A stretch of 6,826 bases of DNA from Candidatus Poribacteria bacterium (lineage in GTDB: Bacteria > Poribacteria > WGA-4E > WGA-3G): contig VXXH01000175.1 of assembly GCA_009835515.1 (NCBI GenBank), positions 1-6,826 on the forward strand. The letters run 5' to 3'. The position numbers and the translations under genes were made by a program. The notes under the pieces were generated by a model that was given only the letters and a program-made list of their open reading frames with translations, had not been told where the DNA came from and made no database searches. Shown here piece by piece: positions 1-6,521 of the stretch (the stretch's first letter is position 1; each line of letters begins with the position of its first letter).

Positions 1-46
1 CGTCGTACCCAAATTCCACGTTAATTTGTTCGGTTGAAGTTGTGAT

Positions 47-66
47 GCCCCGCGCGGGCTTTTTTT
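47..66 (+). terminator. Small intrinsic terminator or attenuator upstream of rpsL
   Basis: GCCC (47-50) can pair with GGGC (56-59) across a CGCGC loop, followed directly by seven T (60-66). The shape is that of a Rho-independent terminator, but the stem is only 4 bp, so termination may be partial. It could end transcription of an upstream gene (rpoC is the usual neighbour, but is not visible here) or attenuate read-through into rpsL. Confidence 0.55.
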
Positions 67-80
67 AATGCCAAAAGCCC
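56..80 (+). promoter_or_regulatory. Alternative stem in the rpsL leader, exclusive with the terminator hairpin
   Basis: GGGCTTTT (56-63), made of the terminator's descending arm plus the start of its T-run, is perfectly complementary to AAAAGCCC (73-80), with a 9-base loop. This 8-bp stem cannot form together with the 47-59 hairpin. The pairing is seen directly. A role is inference: because the partner lies downstream of the terminator, it could reshape only the read-through RNA and could not prevent termination in the simple way. Confidence 0.35.
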
Positions 81-100
81 TTATCGCCAAAAGCCTTTAT
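70..100 (+). repeat. Two-copy tandem repeat of 15 bases in the rpsL leader
   Basis: GCCAAAAGCCCTTAT (70-84) is followed after one base by GCCAAAAGCCTTTAT (86-100). The copies match at 14 of 15 positions, with a period of 16. The repeat lies between the terminator-like hairpin and the rpsL ribosome binding site. Both copies contain AAAAGCC, complementary to 57-63. It may be a protein-binding site or a chance duplication; I do not recognise it. Confidence 0.6.
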
Positions 101-122
101 AGACTTTATTCCGGAGGATGAA

Positions 123-494
123 ATGCCTACAATTAACCAGTTAATCAAAAAACCGCGTAAGAGGTCTCGGAAGAAAACGAAATCGCCGGTCCTTGAGGAA
201 TGTCCCCAGCGGCGCGGTATTTGTCTACAGGTGAAGACGATAACGCCGAGAAAACCGAACTCGGCATTGCGTAAGGTCGCCCGGGTGCGTTTCACCACTG
301 GCTATGAAGCCACCTGTTACATTCCGGGGATTGATCACAATTTACAGGAACACTCGGTCGTTTTGGTTCGGGGTGGGAAAGTGAGGGATCTCGCTAACGT
401 GCGTTACCACATCGTCCGTGGGCAGTTGGATACCGCTGGGGTCGAAAATCGCCGCCAGGGTCGTTCAAAGTACGGTGCTCGGAAACCCGACTAA
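123..494 (+). CDS. rpsL: 30S ribosomal protein S12
   Basis: S12 sits at the decoding centre of the small subunit, where it monitors codon-anticodon pairing; its substitutions set accuracy and streptomycin response. The 123-residue product matches the usual length. The family blocks are present: MPTINQL at the start, CPQRRG (27-32), KPNSALRKV (44-52), HNLQEHS (72-78) and the RSKYG-type C-terminus. Asp89, the residue methylthiolated by RimO in E. coli, is kept. The start is fixed by GGAGG at 113-117, five bases before the ATG. Unusual residues are Arg43 where Lys is the rule, KVRDLAN at 86-92 where RVKDLPG is usual, and Ile70-Asp71 where Glu-Gly is usual. The stop is 18 bases before rpsG, so the two are probably co-transcribed. 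Identity is certain; the drug phenotype is inference. Confidence 0.98.
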   Translation: MPTINQLIKKPRKRSRKKTKSPVLEECPQRRGICLQVKTITPRKPNSALRKVARVRFTTGYEATCYIPGIDHNLQEHSVVLVRGGKVRDLANVRYHIVRGQLDTAGVENRRQGRSKYGARKPD

Positions 495-512
495 ACAACG
501 GAGGAATATTAG

Positions 513-983
513 ATGCCGAGACGTGGAAATATCAGTAAACGCGACGTCAACCCTGACTCAATTTATAACAGTAAACTCGTATCAAAGTTTATTAATAGTC
601 TCATGTTGGACGGGAAGAAAAGTACTGCCCAATCAATCCTATATGAGAGTTTCAAAATTATCGAAGAGCGGACAAATGAAGAAGGCTTCGCCGTGTTCCG
701 TCAAGCGATCAATAACGTTAAGCCGGTACTTGAAATTCGGCCCCGCCGTGTAGGCAGCCAAACCTACCAGGTCCCGGTTGATGTCAAAGCTGAGCGCAAA
801 CAACGATTGGCTTTCAGTTGGATTATCCAATCTGCTCGCGCCCGTGGCGAAAGGCGTATGGCAGAACGCCTCGCTGGTGAAATACTTGAAGCGTCGCAGA
901 ACGAAGGCGGCGCAATCCGTAGGAAACAGGATCAGCATCGAATGGCAGAAGCCAACCGAGCTTTCGCACATTACCGATGGTAA
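513..983 (+). CDS. rpsG: 30S ribosomal protein S7
   Basis: S7 is the primary binder that nucleates assembly of the 30S head on the 3' major domain of 16S rRNA, and it lines the E site. The product has 156 residues, the standard length. Visible hallmarks are the MPRR start, LMLDGKKS (30-37), the beta-hairpin RRVGSQTYQVP (78-88) and the C-terminal block HRMAEANRAFAHYRW (142-156). Ser82 and Gln83 replace the more usual Gly-Ser/Ala after RRVG, a minor change. A strong GGAGG at 500-504 supports the ATG. In E. coli, S7 represses its operon by binding the rpsL-rpsG spacer; here that spacer is only 18 bases, too short for a comparable structure. A 7-bp hairpin lies just after the rpsG stop instead. 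Confidence 0.98.
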   Translation: MPRRGNISKRDVNPDSIYNSKLVSKFINSLMLDGKKSTAQSILYESFKIIEERTNEEGFAVFRQAINNVKPVLEIRPRRVGSQTYQVPVDVKAERKQRLAFSWIIQSARARGERRMAERLAGEILEASQNEGGAIRRKQDQHRMAEANRAFAHYRW

Positions 984-984
984 A

Positions 985-1005
985 GCTGTGAACAAGACTC
1001 ACAGC
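985..1005 (+). promoter_or_regulatory. Perfect 7-bp hairpin in the rpsG-fusA spacer
   Basis: GCTGTGA (985-991) pairs exactly with TCACAGC (999-1005) around a 7-base loop, starting two bases after the rpsG stop. No T-run follows, so it is not an intrinsic terminator. It ends 19 bases before the fusA Shine-Dalgarno. It could be a protein-binding or RNA-processing element within the str transcript, or have no function. The structure is seen; the role is inferred. Confidence 0.45.
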
Positions 1006-1039
1006 GGAAATGTAACATATAACAAGGAGTCGGTCAACC

Positions 1040-3163
1040 GTGGCAGATACGAAAAATAGCACCCCACAACGCTTGGAACTGCCCCACATGCGTAATATCG
1101 GCATCATGGCACATATTGATGCCGGCAAAACTACCGTAACCGAACGTATTCTATATTATACCGGTAGAGTCTATCGAATCGGTGATGTCGACGATGGTAC
1201 CACTGCTATGGACTGGATGGTCCAAGAGCAAGAACGCGGTATCACGATTACTGCCGCCGCAACGACCTGCCACTGGAAAAAACACCATATTAATATTATT
1301 GATACACCAGGGCATATTGACTTTACTGTTGAAGTCGAACGTTCACTTCGCGTACTCGACGGTGCAGTCGCGGTTTTCTGCGCAGTCGGTGGTGTTGAAC
1401 CGCAATCCGAAACTGTTTGGAGACAAGCAGATAAATATAACATACCCCGAATCGCATTCGTCAACAAAATGGATCGCACCGGTGCTGATTTCTTCCGCAC
1501 CGTTGAGATGATGGAAGAACGTCTCGGGGCTACGGCAATTCCGGTGCAGCTGCCTATCGGCTCAGCAGAACAATACACAGGCATCGTTGATCTCATCTCC
1601 ATGAAAGGTCAGATTTGGAACGTCGGGACAGATGCAGGGAACGACGGGACCGTTATTCAAGAGACAGACATCCCGAAAGAAATGGAAGAGATGGCAAACG
1701 AATATCGCGATCGGATGTTAGAGGCTATCGCCGATTGCGATGAAGAACTCCTCCACAAATACTTAGACGGTATTGAAATTTCACCTGAAGAAATTAAAAC
1801 AGGGATCCGTAACGCTGTAATCACAGGCAAAATTGTCCCTGTCCTTTGCGGAACCGCTTTAAAAAATAAAGGTGTACAGCCGCTCTTAGACGCAATCGTC
1901 TCCTACTTACCAGCACCAACTGACGTGCCACCTATAGTAGGCTTTGATCCGAAAACCGAAGAAGAAGAGACACGGCACCCGAAGAACGATGAACCGTTCT
2001 GTGGGCAGGCATTCAAAATTATGACAGACCCACACGTTGGCAAACTCACCTATCTACGTGTCTACTCTGGTGTCCTTAAAAAAGGTGATACACTTTATAA
2101 CAGTAAGACCAGAAAACACGAACGGATTGGACGGTTGATGCAGATGCATGCCAACAAACGCGAAGAGTTACAGGCAGTTTACGCAGGCGACATCGCCGCA
2201 GTCATCGGATTAAAGGATCTTGCTACAGGGGACACACTCTGTGATCCGAAAGCACATATCACCTTAGAAACTATGGTGTTCCCGCTCCCAGTAATGTCCA
2301 TCGCAGTTGAACCTCGTACACAATCTGATATTGACAAACTCAACCTCGCCCTCTCTAAACTCGCTGAAGAAGACCCCACCTTTAAAGTCCATCAAGATTC
2401 AGAAACCGGACAGACCCTGTTGTCTGGTATGGGTGAACTTCACCTCGAAATCATTGTTGATAGGCTCGTCCGAGAGTTTAACGTCTCAGCGAATGTAGGT
2501 AACCCGGAAGTCGCCTATCGCGAAACGATCCGTAAGGCGGTCAAGTCTGAGGGCAGATTTGTACGCCAATCCGGTGGTAGAGGTCAATTCGGTCATGTCG
2601 TCATTGAAGTTGAGCCGCTCGCAAAAGGCACCGGTTTTGAATTCATTGACGAGACCAAAGGCGGCGTTATTCCGCAGGAATACATTCCAGCTGTTCAGAA
2701 AGGCATTGAGAACGCCATGAATACAGGCGTTCTTGCTGGCTATCCAGTTGTTGATGTATCCGTAAAACTTATTGATGGTTCTCACCACGCGGTAGATTCA
2801 TCAGAAATGGCGTTCTCTATCGCCGGTTCAATGGCGTTTAAAGATGCCTTGAAGCGTGGAACTCCAACACTCCTTGAACCCATTATGGATGTTGAGGTTA
2901 TCGCACCAGACGAATATCTCGGCAAAGTTATAGGCGACTTGAACGCACGTCGTGCACAGATACGCGAGACGGAACTGCAATCGAAATCCCGTATCCAAGT
3001 TATCAAAGTTGATGTCCCCCTCTCAGAAATGTTTGGGTACGTCAAAACCCTCAGGTCACTCACACAAGGTAGAGCTAACTACTCTATGGAATTTGCACAC
3101 TACAACGAAGTTCCGACAAGTGTGATGGAGGACTTAGTTTCATCAACGAATCGTAATTCGTAA
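1040..3163 (+). CDS. fusA: Translation elongation factor G (EF-G)
   Basis: EF-G is the cytoplasmic GTPase that drives tRNA-mRNA translocation and, with RRF, ribosome recycling. The product has 707 residues, close to the usual ~700. The G domain shows the P-loop AHIDAGKTT (24-32), switch I RGITIT (66-71), DTPGH (88-92), NKMD (142-145) and the G5-like GTALKNKGV (271-279), which has Thr-Ala-Leu where Ser-Ala-Phe is common. Domain II spans about 300-410, domain III about 415-490 with GMGELHLE (463-470), domain IV about 492-610 with the tip region [14 protein letters not shown] (579-592), and domain V runs to the end with YSMEFAHY (681-688). The start is GTG, supported by AAGGAG at 1024-1029 and the usual N-terminal lead before the P-loop; the in-frame ATG at 1088 would cut this lead and lacks a binding site. 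It lies 56 bases after rpsG and is probably in the same operon. No truncation or frameshift is visible. Confidence 0.97.
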   Translation: MADTKNSTPQRLELPHMRNIGIMAHIDAGKTTVTERILYYTGRVYRIGDVDDGTTAMDWMVQEQERGITITAAATTCHWKKHHINIIDTPGHIDFTVEVERSLRVLDGAVAVFCAVGGVEPQSETVWRQADKYNIPRIAFVNKMDRTGADFFRTVEMMEERLGATAIPVQLPIGSAEQYTGIVDLISMKGQIWNVGTDAGNDGTVIQETDIPKEMEEMANEYRDRMLEAIADCDEELLHKYLDGIEISPEEIKTGIRNAVITGKIVPVLCGTALKNKGVQPLLDAIVSYLPAPTDVPPIVGFDPKTEEEETRHPKNDEPFCGQAFKIMTDPHVGKLTYLRVYSGVLKKGDTLYNSKTRKHERIGRLMQMHANKREELQAVYAGDIAAVIGLKDLATGDTLCDPKAHITLETMVFPLPVMSIAVEPRTQSDIDKLNLALSKLAEEDPTFKVHQDSETGQTLLSGMGELHLEIIVDRLVREFNVSANVGNPEVAYRETIRKAVKSEGRFVRQSGGRGQFGHVVIEVEPLAKGTGFEFIDETKGGVIPQEYIPAVQKGIENAMNTGVLAGYPVVDVSVKLIDGSHHAVDSSEMAFSIAGSMAFKDALKRGTPTLLEPIMDVEVIAPDEYLGKVIGDLNARRAQIRETELQSKSRIQVIKVDVPLSEMFGYVKTLRSLTQGRANYSMEFAHYNEVPTSVMEDLVSSTNRNS

Positions 3164-3182
3164 TTGTTAAATAGTTGTGAAG

Positions 3183-3224
3183 TGTCCGAACTATAGGAGT
3201 TTTCTCACTTCCTATAAGCGGACA
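3183..3224 (+). promoter_or_regulatory. Large interrupted hairpin in the fusA-tuf spacer
   Basis: TGTCCG (3183-3188) pairs with CGGACA (3219-3224). After a small internal loop (AAC opposite AG), TATAGGA (3192-3198) pairs with TCCTATA (3210-3216), giving 13 base pairs and an 11-base loop. No T-run follows, so it is unlikely to be an intrinsic terminator. CTATAGG (3191-3197) is also complementary to CCTATAG at 3275-3281, allowing an alternative pairing. It could be a processing site, a 3' stabiliser of fusA mRNA or a regulatory element; these roles are inferred. Confidence 0.5.
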
Positions 3225-3240
3225 TAAGATTTAGTTAAAC

Positions 3241-3275
3241 GGTGTTCCCACACGACAACAACGCGTTTGGACACC
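3241..3275 (+). promoter_or_regulatory. Possible second hairpin in the fusA-tuf spacer
   Basis: GGTGT (3241-3245) pairs with ACACC (3271-3275), and after a bulged T, CC (3247-3248) pairs with GG (3269-3270). The loop is 20 bases, so this is weaker than its neighbours and may be chance. Confidence 0.25.
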
Positions 3276-3291
3276 CTATAGAAACGGGACT

Positions 3292-3314
3292 GCGCAGTTT
3301 TGTGGAAACAGCGC
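3292..3314 (+). promoter_or_regulatory. Hairpin in the tuf leader
   Basis: GCGC (3292-3295) pairs with GCGC (3311-3314). After one A-A mismatch, GTTTT (3297-3301) pairs with GAAAC (3305-3309), including one T-G wobble, leaving a three-base loop. It ends about 30 bases before the tuf Shine-Dalgarno. No T-run follows. It may be a leader element of tuf; the function is unknown. Confidence 0.4.
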
Positions 3315-3359
3315 TTACAACACCCGCAACAATAAACTTTTAGTGGAGCTTGGAGAAAA

Positions 3360-4559
3360 ATGGCTAAGGAAACGTTTGAAAGGAATAAACCACACGTTAA
3401 TATCGGAACAATCGGTCACGTTGACCACGGTAAAACCACGCTGACAGCAGCGATTACCATGGTGCTCTCGAAACTTGCCAATGCAGATTACGTCCAGAAG
3501 TATGAAGATATTGACAAGGCACCCGAAGAAAAAGAACGTGGCATTACGATTAACACGGCACACGTTGAATATGAAACCGAGAATCGGCACTATGCCCACG
3601 TCGATTGCCCCGGACACGCCGACTATATCAAGAATATGATTACCGGCGCAGCACAGATGGACGGTGCCATCCTTGTGGTATCCGCCGCTGATGGACCCAT
3701 GCCGCAGACGCGCGAGCACGTACTTCTCGCACGGCAGGTGAATGTGCCTTCTCTCGTCGTCTTCCTTAACAAGGCAGACATGGTCGATGACGAAGAATTG
3801 CTTGAACTCGTTGAACTGGAAGTCCGAGAATTGCTCAGTGATTATGACTTCCCCGGTGATGATATTCCTATCGTCACAGGTTCTGCGCTTGAAGCTATGG
3901 AATCCGACGGAGACCCATCAAACGACGCGTGTAAACCGATTCTGGAACTTATGGAAGCCGTTGATATCTACATTCCAGAACCCGTCCGTGATACCGACAA
4001 ACCCTTCCTGATGTCGATTGAAGATACTTTCACCATCAGTGGACGCGGTACCGTTGTTACCGGACGCGTTGAACGCGGCGTTATTGAAATCGGAAACCCG
4101 GTCGAAATCGTTGGACTTCGCGAAACACAAGACACCGTTATCACAGGGGTCGAAATGTTTAACAAGAGCCTCGACGAAGGTCGCGCCGGTGATAATCTCG
4201 GTGCCCTGCTACGCGGTGTTGAGCGAGATGCCGTTGAACGCGGACAAGTTTTGGCAGTCCCCGGAACCGTTACACCGCATACCAAATTTGAAGCCGAAGC
4301 CTACATTCTCACAAAAGATGAGGGTGGACGCTGGAACCCCTTCTTTACCGGATACAGACCACAGTTCTATTTCAGAACAACCGACGTAACCGGAAAGATG
4401 GATCTTCCTGAAGGCATCGAAATGATTATGCCCGGTGATAACGCAAAAATTACCGTCGAATTGTCCAAACCGATCGCGATGGAAGAACAACTTCGATTCG
4501 CAATTCGTGAAGGTGGACAAACCATCGGTGCTGGTGTTGTCTCAAAGATTCTTGAATAA
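3360..4559 (+). CDS. tuf: Translation elongation factor Tu (EF-Tu)
   Basis: EF-Tu is the GTPase that carries aminoacyl-tRNA to the ribosomal A site. The product has 399 residues against 394 in E. coli. The G domain shows GHVDHGKTT (19-27), switch [14 protein letters not shown] (59-71), DCPGHADY (82-89) with the catalytic His at 86, NKAD (137-140; Ala where E. coli has Cys) and GSAL (174-177). Domain 2 includes [14 protein letters not shown] (227-240), and domain 3 includes [15 protein letters not shown] (331-345) and the C-terminal [14 protein letters not shown] (381-394). GGAG at 3352-3355 supports the ATG; a second GGAG lies at 3345-3348. It follows fusA after a 196-base structured gap in which I see no clear promoter, and it ends at a strong terminator. 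Whether the genome has a second tuf copy cannot be told from this window. Confidence 0.98.
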   Translation: MAKETFERNKPHVNIGTIGHVDHGKTTLTAAITMVLSKLANADYVQKYEDIDKAPEEKERGITINTAHVEYETENRHYAHVDCPGHADYIKNMITGAAQMDGAILVVSAADGPMPQTREHVLLARQVNVPSLVVFLNKADMVDDEELLELVELEVRELLSDYDFPGDDIPIVTGSALEAMESDGDPSNDACKPILELMEAVDIYIPEPVRDTDKPFLMSIEDTFTISGRGTVVTGRVERGVIEIGNPVEIVGLRETQDTVITGVEMFNKSLDEGRAGDNLGALLRGVERDAVERGQVLAVPGTVTPHTKFEAEAYILTKDEGGRWNPFFTGYRPQFYFRTTDVTGKMDLPEGIEMIMPGDNAKITVELSKPIAMEEQLRFAIREGGQTIGAGVVSKILE

Positions 4560-4566
4560 GAGATTC

Positions 4567-4591
4567 GGCGGAGCAGACGCTCCTCCTTTTT
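4567..4591 (+). terminator. Rho-independent terminator after tuf
   Basis: GGAGC (4570-4574) pairs with GCTCC (4579-4583) around an AGAC tetraloop. After one C-T mismatch, GG (4567-4568) pairs with CC (4585-4586), and five T follow directly (4587-4591). It begins 7 bases after the tuf stop. It most likely ends the str operon and isolates it from the S10 operon. Confidence 0.85.
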
Positions 4592-4611
4592 AATGACATC
4601 AATACAGAGGA

Positions 4612-4639
4612 TTGCCGACTTCTACTTCAATATGTTAAT
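4612..4639 (+). promoter_or_regulatory. Weak candidate sigma70-type promoter for the S10 operon
   Basis: A promoter is expected between the tuf terminator and rpsJ. The best match I find by eye is TTGCCG (4612-4617) and GTTAAT (4634-4639), each matching 4 of 6 consensus bases with a 16-base spacer. The match is modest, and the organism's promoter consensus is unknown. Confidence 0.25.
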
Positions 4640-4679
4640 CACTGGCATTCCTCTTGTTTGATGAAGGCGATACGAAAAG

Positions 4680-4991
4680 ATGGACAATCAAAAAATTCGC
4701 ATCCGGCTTAAGGCATTTGACTATCGGTTGTTAGACCTGTCGTCAAAGCAGATAGCAGATACTGCAAAACGCACAGGCGCAGCTGTCTCGGGTCCGATTC
4801 CATTGCCGACGAAAAAGCATATCTATACCGTCCAACGTTCAACGTTTACAGACAAAAAGTCGCGTGAACAATTTGAGATGCGGATTCATAAACGTCTGCT
4901 GGATATCTTAGAGACTACACCGAAAACCGTTGATGCTTTAATGCGGTTGGACCTGCCCGCAGGTGTCGATGTCAAAATTACGCTTCTCTAA
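4680..4991 (+). CDS. rpsJ: 30S ribosomal protein S10 (NusE)
   Basis: S10 is a 30S head protein; as NusE it also joins NusB in transcription antitermination of rRNA and links NusG to the leading ribosome. The product has 103 residues, the same as E. coli S10. Visible hallmarks are [14 protein letters not shown] (6-19), [16 protein letters not shown] (28-43) and the C-terminal block [19 protein letters not shown] (83-101). The start is fixed by an in-frame TGA at 4662-4664 with no other start codon between. The ribosome binding site is poor: AAGGCGA at 4664-4670 is rather far from the ATG, and only AAAAG is adjacent. The gene follows the tuf terminator, so it is probably first in a separate S10 operon, as is usual. 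The gap to rplC is unusually long. Confidence 0.97.
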   Translation: MDNQKIRIRLKAFDYRLLDLSSKQIADTAKRTGAAVSGPIPLPTKKHIYTVQRSTFTDKKSREQFEMRIHKRLLDILETTPKTVDALMRLDLPAGVDVKITLL

Positions 4992-5028
4992 CTATCGGGA
5001 TCTGGTCACTGCTCCACTACGTTTCTTG

Positions 5029-5063
5029 CCCCTCCCGAGTAACGGGCGGGGACCCTGGTTTTT
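5029..5063 (+). promoter_or_regulatory. Strong GC hairpin between rpsJ and rplC, possible attenuator
   Basis: CCCC (5029-5032) pairs with GGGG (5048-5051) and CCCG (5034-5037) with CGGG (5043-5046), with one T-C mismatch between and an AGTAA loop. The run TTTTT at 5059-5063 begins seven bases after the stem, farther than in a textbook terminator. It may be an attenuator, a weak terminator after rpsJ or a binding site for a ribosomal protein. The structure is seen; the role is inferred. Confidence 0.5.
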
Positions 5064-5068
5064 CGGTG

Positions 5069-5114
5069 GATGCTAACTCGCTATAGATGCTAAAAGGCTC
5101 CTGACTTCGCAGGA
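5069..5114 (+). promoter_or_regulatory. Short direct repeat and hairpin ahead of rplC
   Basis: GATGCTAA occurs twice (5069-5076 and 5086-5093, period 17). It is followed by a hairpin in which TCCTG (5099-5103) pairs with CAGGA (5110-5114) around ACTTCG. A further small stem TCGT/ACGA (5120-5123 and 5127-5130) follows. With the 5029-5051 hairpin this makes most of the 182-base spacer potentially structured. No tRNA and no recognisable gene is present here. Confidence 0.3.
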
Positions 5115-5173
5115 TACCGTCGTGAAACGAAGCGGAACGATGCAGAGATTCAATCATTTAAAAAAGGCGAAAG

Positions 5174-5818
5174 ATGATGGTTAATGGAATTATCGGCCGC
5201 AAAGTCGGCATGACACAAATCTTTGAAGATTCTGGAACAGCGGTGCCTGTTACTGTTATCCAAGCAGGTCCTTGTCCAATTGTCCAACTCAAAACGCAAG
5301 AGAAAGACGGCTATCAAGCAGTTCAGTTGGGTTTTGGAGAACAGAAAGAGAACCGCACAAATAGCCCGAAACGTGGACATTTAGCAAAAGCCGGTGTTGA
5401 GTCGGCACAGGTGCTTCGCGAATTTCGGGTACAGAGTCTTGATGATGTGTCTGTAGGAAACATTGTTGATGCAAGTGTCTTTTCGGAAGGTGAACTTGTT
5501 GATGTGACAGGCACCTCAAAAGGGCGCGGTTTCACTGGAGTAGTGAAACGTTGGAAATTCGCTGGTGGTAAGAAAAGCCACGGCGGTGAGCAAGATCTCC
5601 GCCGCCCGGGTTCCATCGGTGCCAGCGCAACACCCTCTCGAGTGTTCAAAGGAAAACGGATGGCTGGCCGCCACGGTGCCAAACGGCATACCGTTCAAAA
5701 TCTTCCTGTGATCCAAGCCGATCCCGAGCGTAACTTACTGGTGGTCAAAGGCGCAATCCCTGGCCCCCCAAACGGTTTGCTTCTGATTAGAAAAGCATCT
5801 AAAACACCGAGTGCATAG
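5174..5818 (+). CDS. rplC: 50S ribosomal protein L3
   Basis: L3 is an early-assembling 50S protein whose central loop reaches the peptidyl transferase centre. The product has 214 residues (E. coli 209). Family blocks are [14 protein letters not shown] (4-17), [17 protein letters not shown] (113-129), RRPGSIGA (143-150), [13 protein letters not shown] (156-168) and [12 protein letters not shown] (190-201). The glutamine methylated by PrmB in E. coli (Gln150) aligns with Ala152, so that modification is not expected. The His that usually precedes Arg-x-Pro-Gly-Ser is Leu142. AAAAAGG at 5161-5167 supports the ATG at 5174; the adjacent ATG at 5177 is almost as well placed and would remove one residue. 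The gene is 182 bases after rpsJ and 49 before rplD. Confidence 0.96.
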   Translation: MMVNGIIGRKVGMTQIFEDSGTAVPVTVIQAGPCPIVQLKTQEKDGYQAVQLGFGEQKENRTNSPKRGHLAKAGVESAQVLREFRVQSLDDVSVGNIVDASVFSEGELVDVTGTSKGRGFTGVVKRWKFAGGKKSHGGEQDLRRPGSIGASATPSRVFKGKRMAGRHGAKRHTVQNLPVIQADPERNLLVVKGAIPGPPNGLLLIRKASKTPSA

Positions 5819-5867
5819 GCAGGCAGTCGTAACCGAACGAGTGCCAAAATAAAACGAGCATACAAAT

Positions 5868-6521
5868 ATGTCAACTTTAGACGTACACAACAAGTCCGGA
5901 GATGTCCTGCACGAAAAAGTATTAGCCGACGCATTCACTGATGCTGAGGTGAATGGTCATGTCATTCACCAGTGCGTTACTGCCTACCTTGCCAATCAGC
6001 GGCAAGGCACTGCATCAACGAAGAGTCGGAGTGAAGTGAGAGGCAGTGGGAAAAAACTCTACCGTCAAAAAGGAACTGGCAGAGCGCGGGTCGGAGACGC
6101 TAAGGCACCACATCGAGTCCACGGCGGTGTAGCCTTCGGACCGAAACCCCGAAGTTATCGGCAGCACACCCCGAAACGAGTCCGACGCCTCGGCTTACAT
6201 AGCGCACTCGCAGACCGGTTCCAGAATCAGCAGTGCATTCTCGTTGAAGATTTTACGCTTGAACAACCGCGGACCAAAGACATGGTTAACATCTTAAAAG
6301 CGCTGAACGCTGACGGAAAGGTACTCCTCATTCTTGATGAACACAGCCCGAATATCCACCTCTCCGTGAGGAACATTCCGAAAGTTCACAGCTGCACATG
6401 GAATACGCTCAACGTTTATCAAGTCATGTGGCACGATACGTTGATAATCACCGAGAAAGCCGCTGAGAAACTCGAATCCAAGTTCGCAAACACCGGTTCA
6501 GAGGCGGAAGGACAAGACTGA
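5868..6521 (+). CDS. rplD: 50S ribosomal protein L4
   Basis: L4 binds domain I of 23S rRNA, and its extended loop lines the constriction of the exit tunnel. In E. coli free L4 also represses the S10 operon at transcription and translation. The product has 217 residues against 201 in E. coli; the extra length is mostly an acidic, low-complexity tail after about residue 204. The tunnel loop is clear: QRQGTASTKSRSEVRGSGKK (44-63) and RQKGTGRAR (66-74), with the lysine linked to macrolide resistance in E. coli (Lys63) kept in the GSGKK motif. The C-terminal block VRNIPKVHSCTWNTLNVYQV (167-186) is typical. The start is fixed by an in-frame TAA at 5850-5852, but there is almost no Shine-Dalgarno. 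The stop overlaps rplW by one base. Confidence 0.96.
   Translation: MSTLDVHNKSGDVLHEKVLADAFTDAEVNGHVIHQCVTAYLANQRQGTASTKSRSEVRGSGKKLYRQKGTGRARVGDAKAPHRVHGGVAFGPKPRSYRQHTPKRVRRLGLHSALADRFQNQQCILVEDFTLEQPRTKDMVNILKALNADGKVLLILDEHSPNIHLSVRNIPKVHSCTWNTLNVYQVMWHDTLIITEKAAEKLESKFANTGSEAEGQD

Noticed and set aside
1..46. Possible 3' end of an upstream gene such as rpoC
   Set aside because: Frame 1 reads seven codons to TAA (22-24), and the other frames also run short distances to stops. None of these tails matches a recognisable C-terminus, so no gene is called.
98..103. TATAGA as the -10 box of an rpsL promoter
   Set aside because: The bases 17 upstream read AAGCCC, with no -35 similarity, and it falls at the edge of the tandem repeat.
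65..298. Minus-strand open frames opposite rpsL and many other genes (for example 639-995, 1171-1602, 3315-3719, 5323-5682)
   Set aside because: They lie opposite or in other frames of clearly identified translation genes, have no plausible start context and resemble no known family.
3267..3282. TATAGA at 3277-3282 as the -10 box of a tuf promoter
   Set aside because: No acceptable -35 element lies 16-18 bases upstream (the region reads GACAAC), so the match is not convincing.
4018..4389. Plus-strand open frame of 123 codons inside tuf
   Set aside because: It is fully inside the conserved EF-Tu coding region in another frame, with Ser/Pro/Lys-rich shadow composition.
4992..5173. A tRNA or other known RNA gene in the rpsJ-rplC gap
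   Set aside because: No T-loop GTTCRA motif, acceptor stem or CCA end is visible, and the stems found do not form a cloverleaf.
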